From positions 27,177,312 through 27,241,311 of the forward strand of contig CM063113.1 of the NCBI GenBank assembly GCA_031841125.1: DNA of 64,000 nt. Reading direction: 5' to 3'. A program made the position numbers and the translations under genes. Of this stretch, positions 32,716 through 45,049 are shown in pieces. How positions within the stretch are numbered: position 1 is the stretch's first letter; every line of letters starts with the position of its first letter. The DNA is from Acanthococcus lagerstroemiae. Lineage: Eukaryota; Arthropoda; Insecta; Hemiptera; Eriococcidae. The notes beneath the pieces are model-generated. The model saw only the letters and a program-made list of their open reading frames with translations, was not told the origin of the DNA and ran no database searches.

Positions 32716-33570
32716 GCTTCCACTGCGCTCTTTACATAAGTAATTACTCATTATTATAGTCTGGGACCAACCTAACTTGTGCACAAAGTCCCACGGTAAT
32801 TAAGCCTGCTTTCACACTGACCAGAAGATTTAGAACGCGTTTGTATGGTGAACACCTCAATCAATCCACAGATTATTCAGCGAAGAACTAATTAACGATA
32901 TTTAGACTGTGATACCCAGGAAGTAAGGTAGCCTGTGAAAAGTGAAACTAGGTGAGACTAAGAGCGAGGTAAATTGTGATACTAAGCGAGCAGTAGTGAG
33001 GAGGGAGGAACTGCAAAGTAGATTGGCTGAATCAAACCTAGTTGAGATTTTATGCGAAGAGTATCATTTTGGGAGTGAGATAAATAATACAATTGCGAGG
33101 AACTCTTCAGCCATTCCCTCTCATGTTAGTGATTGCGAGGACAAAGAGCTTGAATACAGAATATTCTGCCTGCCTGCTCAAATTAATGGTGATCCAACGA
33201 GTTTTACCAAGGCGATGGGAACTCCAGAGCATAAGGTATGGAAAATGGCGATAGATAATGACTAAATTCAATGAGTAAAAATGATGTGTGGACCTTGGTT
33301 GAAGAACCTAAAGCAGAAGCCAAATGTCATTGATTTGAAATGGGTTTTAAAGTGGAAAACTCTCAAGGGGAAAAAACAAAGTTTAAAGCCAGGATCGTAA
33401 TTTGAAGCTTTGATTATAAAAACAAATATGGTCTAATGGAAACTTATGCACCCGTATTTTGACTGCCTATTGTATAAACCGTGTTAACAATCTCTTTTAT
33501 GTAAAAATGAATGTTTGTCTGTCTGTTTGTTTGTAGGTGTGTTTGTTCAAGGTTGGTGGCTGAACCCTAA

Positions 33571-33811
33571 AGCTGGCTGCACGTGCACATTACGCTGGCG
33601 TTTCGTGTTAACATGTCATACGATGTGTTAACACGACACATGATGAAAACAGAATCATCTAGTTTAGTTGGACTGTTCACACTACACTGATGTGTTGTCA
33701 TAATGTGTCATCTGACGACACATCAGTGTAGTGTGAACGGTCTAATTGAACTAGATGATTTTGTTTTCGTTATATGTCGTGTTAACACGTCAGCGTAATG
33801 CGCATCTAGCT
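33571..33811. mobile_element. 241-bp hairpin MITE
   Basis: Almost the whole element is an inverted repeat: the left arm begins AGCTGGCTGCACGTGCACAT and the right arm, reverse-complemented, begins AGCTAGATGCGCATTACG. The centre is ACTGATGTGTTGTCATAATG. TAA occurs at both junctions (33568-33570 and 33812-33814), as for PIF/Harbinger-type MITEs. No ORF. Confidence 0.75.
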
Positions 33812-34533
33812 TAAGAGCTGGGGGGTTTGTACTTTCTGGATGTGTTCATATGAACCTGGAATAGGTTTTAGGCTACAAAAAATTTTAGTACTCTAATTAG
33901 GAGGGGGCCACAAAATTTTGCTCCCTATGGTTTCAAATTGAACTTTTCAGAATTGTTTCACATTGAACTTCTTCATATTATGTCAAAATTTGGCCGCTGT
34001 AACTGTCTCCCTTCAGAAATTATTAGGGAGTTGAAAATCTGAAATTTCCAAAATGAGCTCAAAATGCCTCATTATTACATGTACATCTGATTTAATGCGA
34101 CCATAATATATTCGGATATCGTTTCGTACTCATTTATATACCACACAGCCCATTTTCAACCATATATAACCTCTGAAAGCCCTAAAATTTCAGTTTTTCA
34201 AAACTATGTTCGGCATCCGACTGAATTTTTGAAAACACCAACATTTTCCTCTGAATAACACAAATATGAAGCAGTAAACTGCAAACAGATCAGGATCCTC
34301 CAACTGAATGCAATGAGAGTTGAAGCTATTTGCAATCGTAAATTTCCGTGAATTTCTAACGTTTCTCAGGGAACCTTTTCCAAGTCAAGAACCGGCTAGC
34401 CGCTACACGGTGATTCATCTATCAACACACGCACACACACGCGGGCACGAACATACACAAAGGAAGGTAGAGAACCAAAACAACAAAGGACATTCTGGTA
34501 CCTAAGTATAATAGGTAGATGTGCCTATGCTTC

Positions 34534-34536
<3 letters not shown>

Positions 34537-34565
<29 letters not shown>
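34537..34565. repeat. Poly-T tract, 29 bases
   Basis: Uninterrupted T run inside the Helitron. It could be the A-tail of an antisense retroposed insert, but no retroposed body was recognised. Confidence 0.8.
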
Positions 34566-34569
<4 letters not shown>

Positions 34570-35704
34570 AGCAACCATTAGTAAAAACGGCATGTAAAAA
34601 TGTGTCCTGTGTCTCATGATCAAAATCCCTATTCTCCAATGTTTTATGGTGTTAAGTTTGTCTGTGGGTAGGTGTGTTGTATTTGTTCGAGGAAGGCAGG
34701 TGAACCATAAGAGCTGAGGGTAGTGGCGGATACAAAGGGAGAGAGTTGGAGTCCAAACCACCGACCTTCTCCCCAATTTCTTTATTACATAGTATCAGTT
34801 CCAGCGATAGATTTCCCAATAGGCACATTAGACAAGTGCCTTGGGCGGCAGATTCTTGTACAAAACCAGCGGGAAAAATTGAGGAAATTCGGAAAACGAG
34901 AAAAAGAAGAAGAGACAGAGAGAGAAAAGGATAATATTGTAGAAGCAGTGGCAGAAAATACAACTGGGAAATAATTATTAAATTTTGACCTGTAGCTCAT
35001 TTGGAATTTGGAAGATATGAAGTGGAGGGGCGAGGGGGACATTTTGTCGAGTGCCTATAGTGGCTTAGCTTCTAAATCCGGAACTGGTTACAAAGAGCGT
35101 GAGTAAAAAGTGGAGTCCATAAGACTTTGAAAAAAAAATATGTGAAGGGATCCCCCGTTTATCAGTTGCATTAGCAGCCGATGCCGGGGAAGCGGGAAGG
35201 GTGGAGGGAGGAAAACTGCAAGAGTTTTCAGGCAGGAAAAGATCACAGATGTGGATCATAGGGAATCGTTGGAAAGACGGGAAGGGAAGATGGGAAAGCA
35301 GTTCGCTGTAAAGGGAAGAGGAGAGGACTAACTCAGTTAACCCAACACACTTTAGCCAGCTTACCTAAGTCAACTGACCTTAGCCAACTTACTTTAGCCC
35401 ACGGTCTATATGAGCTGCGAAGCGGGTCAGCTAGTTATTAATAAATGTGACTTGTTTGTAGCCCAACTCGATGTGAGAATGGCATTTATAAATTCAGAAC
35501 GTTCAGATGAGGAAATTTACATGGAGATACCCAATGGGTATAACTCCTCTCAAAGAACAAAGGAGATGGAAGTTTGTAGGTTGAAGCAGGCACTCTATGG
35601 TTTGAAAATCAGTCCCAAAAAATAGAACAAGAAGTTCACTTAAGTAGCGAATTCTTTGGTACTTGGTAACAATGATCGAGAACCATGTTTGCTCACCAGC
35701 AGTA

Positions 35705-36676
35705 TGAAACAGCAAGCATACTCAGCCAGTGAGGATTGAACGAGGAGAGAGACAGGGCTGCATAATGTCTCCCATTCTGTTCAACATCTATATAGGCAGG
35801 CATTCAAAGGCACTCAAAAATTGCAACAAGGGGGTGAAAATCGGCGGCAAAACCATAAATAATATTAGGTATACCGATGATACAGTACTTCTGGCCAAAA
35901 ACGAGGAAGATCTGGTAACACTCATACAGGCTATCAACAAAGCGTTCAGGGGATACTACATTGTCATTAATGTGAAGAAAATGAAAGTTATGGTGGTTTC
36001 AGGCGGGGAACTGGACAAAGTGGAGATAATTCTGGCAAACGGTTGATTGGAGCAGGTTAGAAAATACAAATACCTTGGAGTGTGGATTAATGAAAAAGGC
36101 GATCCTGAAGATGAGATCCGATGCAGAATCAAACAAGCGAGCGCGGCCTTCATTAAAATGAGGAAAACATTGACGACAAAAGACCTGTCGCTTGATACCC
36201 GAATCAGGGCAGTGAAATGCCATGTATGGTCGGTGTTCCTGTATGGATGCGAGAATGGACGTTGAAGGCGGGAAAGATGAACAAACTAGAGGCGATCGAG
36301 ATGTGGTGCTACCTCCAGATTCTGGAAGTTCCATGGACCACAAAAAAGCCAAACAGCAAGATCTTGAGAATGGCAAAACGGGAGCGCGAGCTACTGAACA
36401 TAGTTAAGAGAAGAAAAATAGAATATTTTGGACAAATAACGCGTGGACTGAAGTACGAACCGCTTCAGACCATAATGATGGGGAAAGTGGAGGGAAAGTG
36501 AAGAATAGGATGGAAGAGCCTCTCTTGGCTACGCAACATCAGAAAGTGGACAGGTCGCGATGTCGAAACACTTTTCCACTCCACAGGTGACCGCGAAGCA
36601 TTCAGAGAAATTGTTCACGCCGCCACAGGATAGTGCCTAAAATCGGGACTGGTCAAGGCATAAAAGAAGAAGAAGT
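35705..36676 (+). pseudogene. 5'-truncated LINE (RTE/BovB-like RT) in Copia
   Basis: Codes for the RT C-terminal half: QPVRIERGERQGCIMSPILF, INNIRYTDDTVLLAKNEE (YADD altered to YTDD), YKYLGVWINEKGDPEDEI, then the C-terminal region with MWCYLQILEVPWT and VKRRKIEYFGQITRG. Frame changes near 36046 and 36265 and a stop near 36500. Ends in an AAAAGAAGAAGAAG tail. AGTA at 35701-35704 and 36677-36680 may be the target duplication, and Copia sequence resumes in register. Clade assignment within RTE/L1-like elements is uncertain. Confidence 0.8.
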
Positions 36677-37395
36677 AGTACAGAAGCGGAACGAGTTGTT
36701 CTACTTTTGTACATTGATAATAGCTAATTGCATCCACTAGTGAAAAAAAAAAACTGAACAAAGTGAAGTGTGGTCTGAGCGATGCTTTTAAATTAACTAA
36801 TCTGGGAGAACCTAATCATTTTAGGGAATGCGAATTGAAAGAGATAAAGCGAAGCGTGTCTTGTGAATTTCTCAAAGGGAGTACATACAGACATTTTAAA
36901 CTAAATTCGGCTTTCAGGACTTGAAGAAACATAGAACCCCAATGGTGACCTGCCACATTATAAACTGGGAGCGACGATTAAGAGAAGATGAAAGGGGAGA
37001 TGTTTTACAACCAGATACCAAACTTGATGTGCCTTACCATGAGGCTGTGGGTAGTTGGTTGTATTCAGTGGGAGCCACCAGTCCTGCTATTTCCTTTGCC
37101 ATAAATATCTTGAGTCGACATCAAATAAATCCCACTAGCAAAGATGGGAACTGGGTAAAGCGAGTGTTTTGGTATCTAAACGGAACGAAAAAGTTGGGTT
37201 TAGTATATGAGTTGAAAGGTTTAATAACTGCATATTCTGATGCACGTTTCGCAGATTGTAAAGGCTCAGTATTTACCTCTGGTTACATCGTCCAGCTCTA
37301 GGAGAATACAATTATGTGGCATACGACAAAGCAAACTTACATAGCTTTGTCAAACTGTCAGGCTGAGTATATTGCAATGTCTGACAGTTAGGCAT

Positions 37396-40300
37396 AGAGA
37401 ACGATAGATTCCTTGTAGGAACAGAACATGGCCAGGTGAATCGCCGGGCGTTAAAATGTAAGATATTCGTCGGCAGACCTCTGCAAATTTTCGGCAATTA
37501 CGTTGAAGAATTGCACGCTCTCGGCACACCGATTACCTACTGCAGGCTTTAAGCAAAACTTCTGCTCAGTGCGCGCATTATTCAATTGCGTGAATTCGGC
37601 GTAACATTTATCCAAGGTAACTCCACTGTAAAATACCTCATTATACATTTCTACAAAGTTTAGTTGGAATCTACATTCTTTGCTCCATTAAAATGCTGTT
37701 CAACCTTCATCCCCAGGTGTGTTTGCCTAGTCATATACCGTTTCTGTAACTCAGCTCTCATTCGTACAATTTCTTTTGCTGAAACTGGGGGGGGGGCGAT
37801 ACTACTGCCCCCCCCAGCTTCACAACTGGGGACACCTGCCCCTTGCCTCTGGCAACGGAGCCACTAAAGAAAGGCCACCTAACGGAGATCTAAAGTCTGC
37901 AGTGTTTGAAACACGTACAAATATACGAACTAAATTAGCCGGTTTATTCGGCGCTACCTCTCGTTATATCCTTTGTCTCAGCCTCCCTCGCGCATTTTTC
38001 TTCATTAACTATTTCTGCGAGCAGCGAGCGTGTTCGTTAAATAGTCGTATATTTACCTTGACTCTCTCACATATACAGTGAGCCGTATCACGTAATTTTG
38101 TTTAACCGACTCCATACCTCGGTTAAACTTTGTACAGTATACGAAAATGAGCATTTCATCTAACACCCCGACAAAGGAGTTATTCGGGCGAGCAACTCCG
38201 ACAGAGGAATTCATCGTTGTTGTCTCATTCTCGTCTCATCTCACCTCATCCTCTTTTCAGCGAAATTTGATATACCTTAGACAGTGGCGCTAGCTGGCGC
38301 TCTGGAGTCGCTCGCTCCACTGCACGATTCACAATCTGCTTAGATAATTGTTTCTCGGCGAGATCGTGTCAGTATTTCCTATTTTCATTCGATCGCCATT
38401 TTCGCGTTTCAACGGACAATCTCATTACGTAAGAAGCTTTTTGTCGCCTCCAACGCACTGCAGAATCATGAATTCCACCCTGGGGAGATTATCTAGACAA
38501 TTTAAAAGGAAAAATTCAAAAAATCGGGGAGAGTTGAAATTTGGTACAGTTGTCTAACAGACTATCTTAACAAACATATCAGAAGACCTGGAGAATGTAA
38601 TGTCGATGTCGGTGAAAACAAATTTTCATGAATAACTTCTGATATAATAATCTCATGCAAAAAAACAAAAACTTTCACAACAGTTTCAAAAAAATAAATA
38701 AAATTTCCAATCATTTGTTTTTTTTTTTTTGTGTTTTTTTTTGTAACGTCAATATTTTTTGAGAAACACGCGCTTAAGATACAACCAACCTTGTATTGCA
38801 CTCTTTAGACTGATAATTAGCCATCCTTCATAATATCACTCTTGCACCTACTTGCAGCTTTCGCTGATCTTACATAGGGTTATCTGAGGAGTACTCACTC
38901 ATTTAGGAGAAACAGACAACAACAAGTAATACTACTCAGGGGCATAAATACGTCAAAGTTCGAAAGGGGGCGGTTGACAATATTAACATGTTCCTCGCAA
39001 TTTCTAAGGGAGGAGCTGGCCATATCGCGGGACAAACTTTTTACCAAGCACTGCAGATCTGCGTAGAAAGTGAAGCCACATGAAACTGACATCAGAAGGG
39101 TGCAATTAATACACAATAAATACCGGATACTTGTACTCAAAACTTTCCGTACATTCCTTGATGTCGATTTAATTGCTGAAGGTGGCCACAAAGGGTGAAG
39201 TGGCCAAACATGGTAAGCCAATCCGAGTCGTTTTAGTTGTACCCGCGCAACAGAACCAACAAAGTCGGACATCCGAAAGGACATGAGTCGTTAGCGTCGC
39301 ACTCACTTATGACTTCGAGTGTCTGGTGTACAAGGGCTGCGGAATACGCGGGTCAACGCAAACAACCCGGAACGAAAGTTTCGCACATTAACGACCCAGG
39401 TATGTAGGTCGTTGTCGCCCTTACAACCGAATAGAAAAAACCATATTTTAGATCGTTACTTCTTGCCTATCTTATTTTCTTCAGCTTTCTGTCTTCCTCT
39501 CGCTCTCTCTCTCTCTCTCTCTCTGACACACTCGTACTCGCTTATAATTGAGCTCCCTTTTTATGAGATTGAACTTCCGCAAAAAATATCTTACGACGCT
39601 GAACCGAGAAGTGGGGCAGTATAAAGTTTCTCGTACAGCGCTACATCAAATATCAGGAAGGACCGCGTAGCCCATAACATCTTATTTATTCAACACGAGC
39701 TCCGAAAGTGCGTCCTTACCTTCTACCGCGAGCTGAAATGATTTGCGGCGACTCGCAGACCGGGGAGCAATATTCATTCTTACCGTACATAGTTGGCAAT
39801 AATATCGTTCGCTCTCTCTTGATAACATTAATGATGTGTGGCACCACTGATTCCGTAAGAGCAGTCAGCGTGGCTACATTGATTGCATTTCACTTTCTTC
39901 GCATTGAATAAAATAGCGTATACAACTTTTTTTTCGTTAGGCTTACTGACTGCCAGGAAAAGTCTGCTGGCAAAAGCCACAATAAATGAGTCAATTCAGG
40001 AGCGACGACTTGAACTTCTCCAGAGTATAGCCAACAAGTTTTCCCTCCACTCCTAAGTTAGATTACTAATTCAAGGAAATATAATAATTTCACACTAACT
40101 TCCCCCTCTGGAAAAAGTAAATCACTGTATTATTATTACATCACAAAGATATGTTATATTTTCGGAGCTCCTCTTTTCTCTTCCTCCGGGACCATTGAAG
40201 TTTATCGTGGTAAACTTTCAAAATTTCACGTTTTAGAAACTTATAGCAGACGAGGCCATAGGGGTCTTCTGCCCAAGTGTTTACATACTGCCTTCCCCTT

Positions 40301-40574
40301 TCAGTTTGCGAGGTCTTATGATAGGTAATACACGAGTGATTTTATTTTAGAAAAGGACAGGCTTCAGTAAGGAAAGGAACCTAGCACCCATTCCCGTTTG
40401 TAGTACTAACATTTTTTGAAATCGTTAAAGATGAATATCAGAATGGAACGAGAAGAAATTTTTGTTTATCTTTTGATGATGGTCCCCACCACAGTGTTGC
40501 ATTTTGAAAAATAAAGTACTTACGTAGAATTTCACCAAAAAGTATTGACACTTAGCGTTTCGGTTTAAAGAGCT
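37396..40574. other. Unassigned sequence
   Basis: No recognisable gene. A perfect-looking 15-bp hairpin with one mismatch lies at about 37779-37816 (TGAAACTGGGGGGGG ... CCCCCCCCAGCTTCA). (CT)n microsatellite at about 39503-39523. ORFs at 37451-37648 (-), 38895-39284 (-) and 39319-39624 (+) resemble nothing I know and are probably random. Confidence 0.3.
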
Positions 40575-41960
40575 GTTTAGGAAGATTTAGATACTGTTTC
40601 AGACTTTCCAATCCGGTTAAAACTCATCAAGATGACGCCAGGCTTATTGAAGACTCTTGGAACAAAATTTTAGATTCTTTCAGATTCCTCAAGACATGTT
40701 TAAACTCTTTACACTCTTTCGGGAAGACTATTCAAGGTTTCGTCAGGATTTTCCTGAGACTTCAACTGTTTTTGACATTATCTGAAATTTTTAAAAACCT
40801 TTTCTAGAAATCATCAAGAATTTTCATTTTATTTTCTCCCAAACCTATTACCTGTTTGAAACTATTTGAGACTGATTTTCCAGACTTTTGTAGGCTCATA
40901 TAAACAGGTTTTAGGACTCCTCGAGATTTTTAAGATTTTCCCCAACTTCCAGAATTTTTCAGTTTCATTGAAATTCCTCCATATTTGTCGAAAAGTTTTG
41001 TAAAAGATTCCTCCCGAATTTGTTTCAGATCTAGACTTCATTAGAACGTCTTAAGATTATTCTATACCTGATTGCGATTTTGAGACTCTTTAAGATTTGT
41101 TTCAGAAACTTTTGGCTCATTCAAATTTATTCAAGACTCTTCAAGACTCCACCAGACCTAATAAAAGCTATGTTCGTATTACGATTCTTTCGGACTTGCT
41201 CAAGACTCATCCCGGTTGTATTGAGACTTTTTAAAACTATTCCACGCCCCTGATTAAGGCCGGGGCTTCACACGACGCCGTGTTAGTGGTACGGTACGAC
41301 TTGCTGGCCGGCTTCACGTGTGAACTCGGCGGTATATTCCAATACACGTTGCACCGTGTAAACAGGAACCGGGGCCGGTTACACGGCGTCGTGTGAAGCC
41401 AGCCTGAAAATTTTGAAATTCTTCCAGACTGGCTCAGGAGACTTGAAATACACTCAGATTTGTTCAAAATTATTCAAGACTTATCAAGACGTTTTCAGTA
41501 CCTTTGAGACCTTAAAACTTGACTGAGACGCTTTCCAGAAAGTTTCAACTTCAAAATTAGTCTTAAAGAGTCTGAAATACTTCCCATTGAGCCTGGAATA
41601 GACTGAAACGAATCAAATGTATGCTTCAAAATTAGTCTTCGAAAGAGTCTTATAAGAGTATCGAAAGTCCACCCTTAAAAAGGTCTCAAACCTATCTGGA
41701 CATTTATCTCAAAACACTCCAAAACTTTCGAAACTGTTTAAAGCATACTTGAACAGATCTGAAACAGAACTGAAAGTGTCTTAGCGAACCTGAAAGAAGT
41801 TTTTAAGAATCTTATAGAGTCGCAAACAAATCTGGAATAGTCATAAAATGTCGAACGCAGATGTGGAATAGTAGTGTTGTTAAACTATCTTGAACATTGT
41901 TGCGAGTATCTTGGAAAGTCTTGCTCAAGTCTAAATGCGTATTTAACGTTCAGTATATCT
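40575..41960. repeat. Foldback-like degenerate AAGACTC array, 1
   Basis: From 40575 to about 41520 the + strand is full of words such as AAGACTCTTCAAGACTC and TTCAAGACT at roughly 10-12-base spacing. From about 41520 to 41960 the same words appear in reverse complement (AGTCTTAAAGAGTCT). The array is therefore polarised in two opposing arms. A separate MITE (41258-41404) interrupts the first arm. Repetition is visible by eye but highly degenerate; borders are approximate. Confidence 0.6.
41258..41404. mobile_element. 147-bp MITE, PIF/Harbinger-like
   Basis: Left end GGCCGGGGCTTCACACGACG; right end reverse-complemented GGCTGGCTTCACACGACG, continuing to match through GCCGTGT. TAA lies to the left and TGA to the right, so a 3-bp duplication is possible but imperfect. 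No ORF. Confidence 0.75.
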
Positions 41961-44900
41961 TAACAAAAACGTAAATCTGAGCATTACTAAATGAAATGAT
42001 AGTTTTTTTCCAACACCAAAACCAAAATTCAACTTTCTAGTTGCTATTATACAAATTCAGATTTTTTCCCTGCCCTAATGAATATATCGTACCTTGCATT
42101 TGCGAGGAAGCTCAATATTTTTCTCCTCAATGTGAAGCTTTATCCGGTCGCATACTTTGCTAGCCACTACAGCCGGTTCTGTACCTCCTCCCACTAGCAG
42201 GAATGATGCCTCAATTCACTTCGTCAGATAATTTAGCACTCAGTAAATCTTAGTAGCCAGTAGGCAAAATTGGGAAAGTGAGGACCTTATTTTTTTTCTT
42301 GTCGTACATTCTATTAGGATTTTTCACATGTTAGTCAACATTCTTGCTGTCTACCTTTTTTCCCTGCAAAAAATTTCCGAGCTGCGGTCCTCGTTCTACC
42401 AATTTTCTGTTTATTTTTCTCGTTTTTATTAATACGGCAAAAATTTGATAAAATGTTAAACCCGAGAATAGAGCGACCGCGGTGAACCATACGTGTTGCA
42501 TTTCATGAATTTTCTGTCCCCTTCCCAGGCCCGCAATTTTGAATTTACAAGCAACCTGATATCAAAATTGAATATATTCTATTGTGATATTACAACATCA
42601 TGCACTGAAATCTCAATTCGATGATTTGTCCGACTGAACGTGCGATAAGTTGTACTAAAAAAGTAATTTTTGGTATTAAATCAACGCAATCTACACAGGG
42701 GGATATTTAAGAATAGAGGGAAAGGGAAGGCGGAAATATCAGGGATCAGTAGATGAGGATGCGGAGAGAAAAGGCCAGCTGGGGTGATTTACATCACTTC
42801 TGTTCGCCGAAGTCGGTGAGCCAAAAAAATGTCGAAAAATACTGCTTCCTCCCGTAAGGCGTGTGTTAATGGTACATGATAGTGTGCAAGGTTATTTTAA
42901 CTCTCCCCTCTCTGATGTTCACATCACAGTTACAAGGCGGCCGCTCAATTTTTTTTTCAAAGAAGTTGAAGAAGTAAGTCTCCTTCATGTATGTGGTTTT
43001 CCAAAAAATCTCAGTATGTTGTACAGCGTTATTGTATTGGTGTATATAACATTTCCACCACGTTAATAGATTTACCTATTCATTTCGCCGTAAATACGAT
43101 TGAAGTCTACAATTCATGTTAATAGTTTTGCATACTCCAAACGCCGCAATTGCAGTTTGTATTCCTTGGTGGAGATAATGTAAATTCGTTAATTTCTGAG
43201 TACATTTTAAATTTCACTTGATGGAACATGCCAGAACTCTCGTATTAAGTATTAGTTTCAGCACCCAATCACGCTTCCTCCCATCACTGACACTTCACGC
43301 ACACTAACTTCTGTCGTAGTAAATGGCATTTTTATCTTCATACATATTGCGGGGGCAGAACAGACTAGCAGACTACCTTGTTTCTTCTGTTCGGTACATC
43401 TGATTTTCGGTACGTCTGTTTGGCAGTAGTAGATTCAAGAAACAACCAGCATACATAAGAATTAAATAATTTACTCCCCTTCCTCAGCCTTAACCTTCTG
43501 GACTACTTTCATGACGGCAACATAGTACTTAATGACTAAAGAAGCAGTCAATACTTTCGAGTATTTAATGATTTGTCCCGCTTAACGATGAAAATAAACG
43601 AATTACCCACTTGCTCGAGTTTGAAAATTTTTCATTCATTTTTTCCCAGTCAAATAAAAAAGGCCGTCCCCTGAAATGTTCAACACCTGTATGAACTGCT
43701 TTCAGTGGTGTTGGGGTGATTTTGAAAGGAAACCTTCATTCTTATTGGAAGATGAACTCATTCTTGAAAAACAAAAACTCGTACTTTCTCGAGAGACATC
43801 GCAACCCATTTACATAATTCGACGTTTCTTCGGTAATTTTTGTGACCGCGGTAGACACCGCTCTGGTAAAACAACCGCAAGCGCTTGTCAGATTCAGTGG
43901 GGTCCAATTATTCCGGAAATCTTGACCGCTGATATGCCACTGAAATACTCCAGAATCCAGCTTACACCGAATCGGATGTATAGAAGGGCAAAAGGAACTC
44001 ACCAAAAAATAACAGCCTCTGGATACCTGCTGGTAGAGTGAGATCTCGCGCAGATGATCAGCAAACAGCACCGAATCCTTCAACGGATCGCACGTAGATC
44101 CGTAGTGCATATCGACGATTTCGACCTAGACACAAAAAAGAAGAAGAATATACATATCAAAAAACAACAAAAACAGAGAACAAGAAAAACGTTTTCGAGA
44201 AAATTAGAACTCCGTGCGCAGTTACACGAGAAAAATACGAGTACAACACCGAAATAACAAAAGTATCACGCGGTTAACGTCGTCAAAAAAGAGAAATATG
44301 TATTTATCAAAACAATTTTTTCATAACCTGTAAAAAAAAGTCCACTTTATCCTATTTTTTTATTCTTGCTAATAACAAGAGGAAAAAAATGTCAAGCGGA
44401 AACGTTTTTCTTTTCTCTCTCTCTCTCTCTCTCTCTTGCATTATTACGAAATAAAAGCCCGAATGTATTTTTTTTTTCTTCTTCTCGTTTCTCTTCGCAA
44501 CCATTTTTTCTTCGTTTCTTTCTGAATACGAAGACATAAACGACAGAACTGTCGCCATATATCTTAAAAAATGTGCAACCCACCTCCCCCTTCACTCCAT
44601 TTTCATTCTGGTACAATGAGCGATGCATGTTCATTCCCGGCAGCCTTCGAAACAGTTTAGATGTCCAATAAAATTGGCGAAAAGGATATACAAAGAGGAG
44701 GGGGAGGCGAATAGGTTGATGGCAAACTGATTCTCGGGTTGTGGACAACGTTTTTATGTACAGGTACTTCATGAAATGCTTCCGCCGTAGGGCCGTAGCA
44801 GGGGCGACATTTCCGAAAACTCAGGATCTAGTTTTGATTTAGCCCTAAAATCCGAATATCAAACATGAAACAGGCAACACTGACTTGACTTATAGAAAAT

Positions 44901-45049
44901 CAAAAAACGCACAGAAAAAGGGCTTTCTCGGCTTATTTCAGCGGTGCCATTTTTAGATCTGCCCAAGGAACAATATGTTTGTAAACCTAACAAAGACGTA
45001 AGATAATGGGGGGGGGGGGGATACTCAAAATTTCCATCAACTCGAATGA
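41961..45049. other. Unassigned sequence between the two arrays
   Basis: No recognisable gene. The 121-codon frame at 43676-44041 (+) is unrecognised and probably chance. (CT)n microsatellite at about 44415-44436. G run at about 45008-45020. Confidence 0.3.

Larger units (their letters stand above)
33491..35434 (+). mobile_element. Non-autonomous Helitron in Copia RT
   Basis: Starts TCTCTTTTATG directly after an A and ends GCGGGTCAGCTAG directly before a T, matching the Helitron 5'-TC...CTRR-3' rule with insertion between A and T and no target duplication. Removing it rejoins the Copia frame across TTAACAA|TTATTAATAAA without loss or gain. Inside are a hairpin MITE (33571-33811), a poly-T tract and two diverged copies of a TTTGTCTGT..GTAGGTGTG segment (about 33512 and 34655). 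No Rep/helicase coding. Confidence 0.85.
32940..37395 (+). pseudogene. Copia pol (RT and RNase H), split by two insertions
   Basis: Three collinear pieces of Ty1/Copia pol. 33170-33490 carries DPTSFTKAMGTPEHKVWK, VIDLKWVLKWKTLKG and a YAPVF-like motif. 35435-35704 carries AQLDVRMAFINSE, EIYMEIPNGY and VCRLKQALYGLK. 36681-37395 carries LLLYIDN (YVDD degraded), GMRIERD, VGSWLYSVGATSPAISFA, GTKKLGLVYE, SDARFADCKGS (RNase H) and TYIALSNCQAEYIAMS. Many stops and frame changes. The gaps are a Helitron (33491-35434) and a LINE (35705-36676). Gag, protease and integrase, normally ahead of RT in Copia, are absent, so the internal region was deleted before or after insertion. Confidence 0.85.

Noticed and set aside
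32162..32743. 193-codon plus-strand ORF
   Set aside because: It lies inside the Copia LTR and crosses the primer binding site; no domain is recognisable.
43676..44041. 121-codon ORF as a host gene
   Set aside because: No domain, no supporting neighbours, no regular splice signals, and of a length expected by chance in this much sequence.
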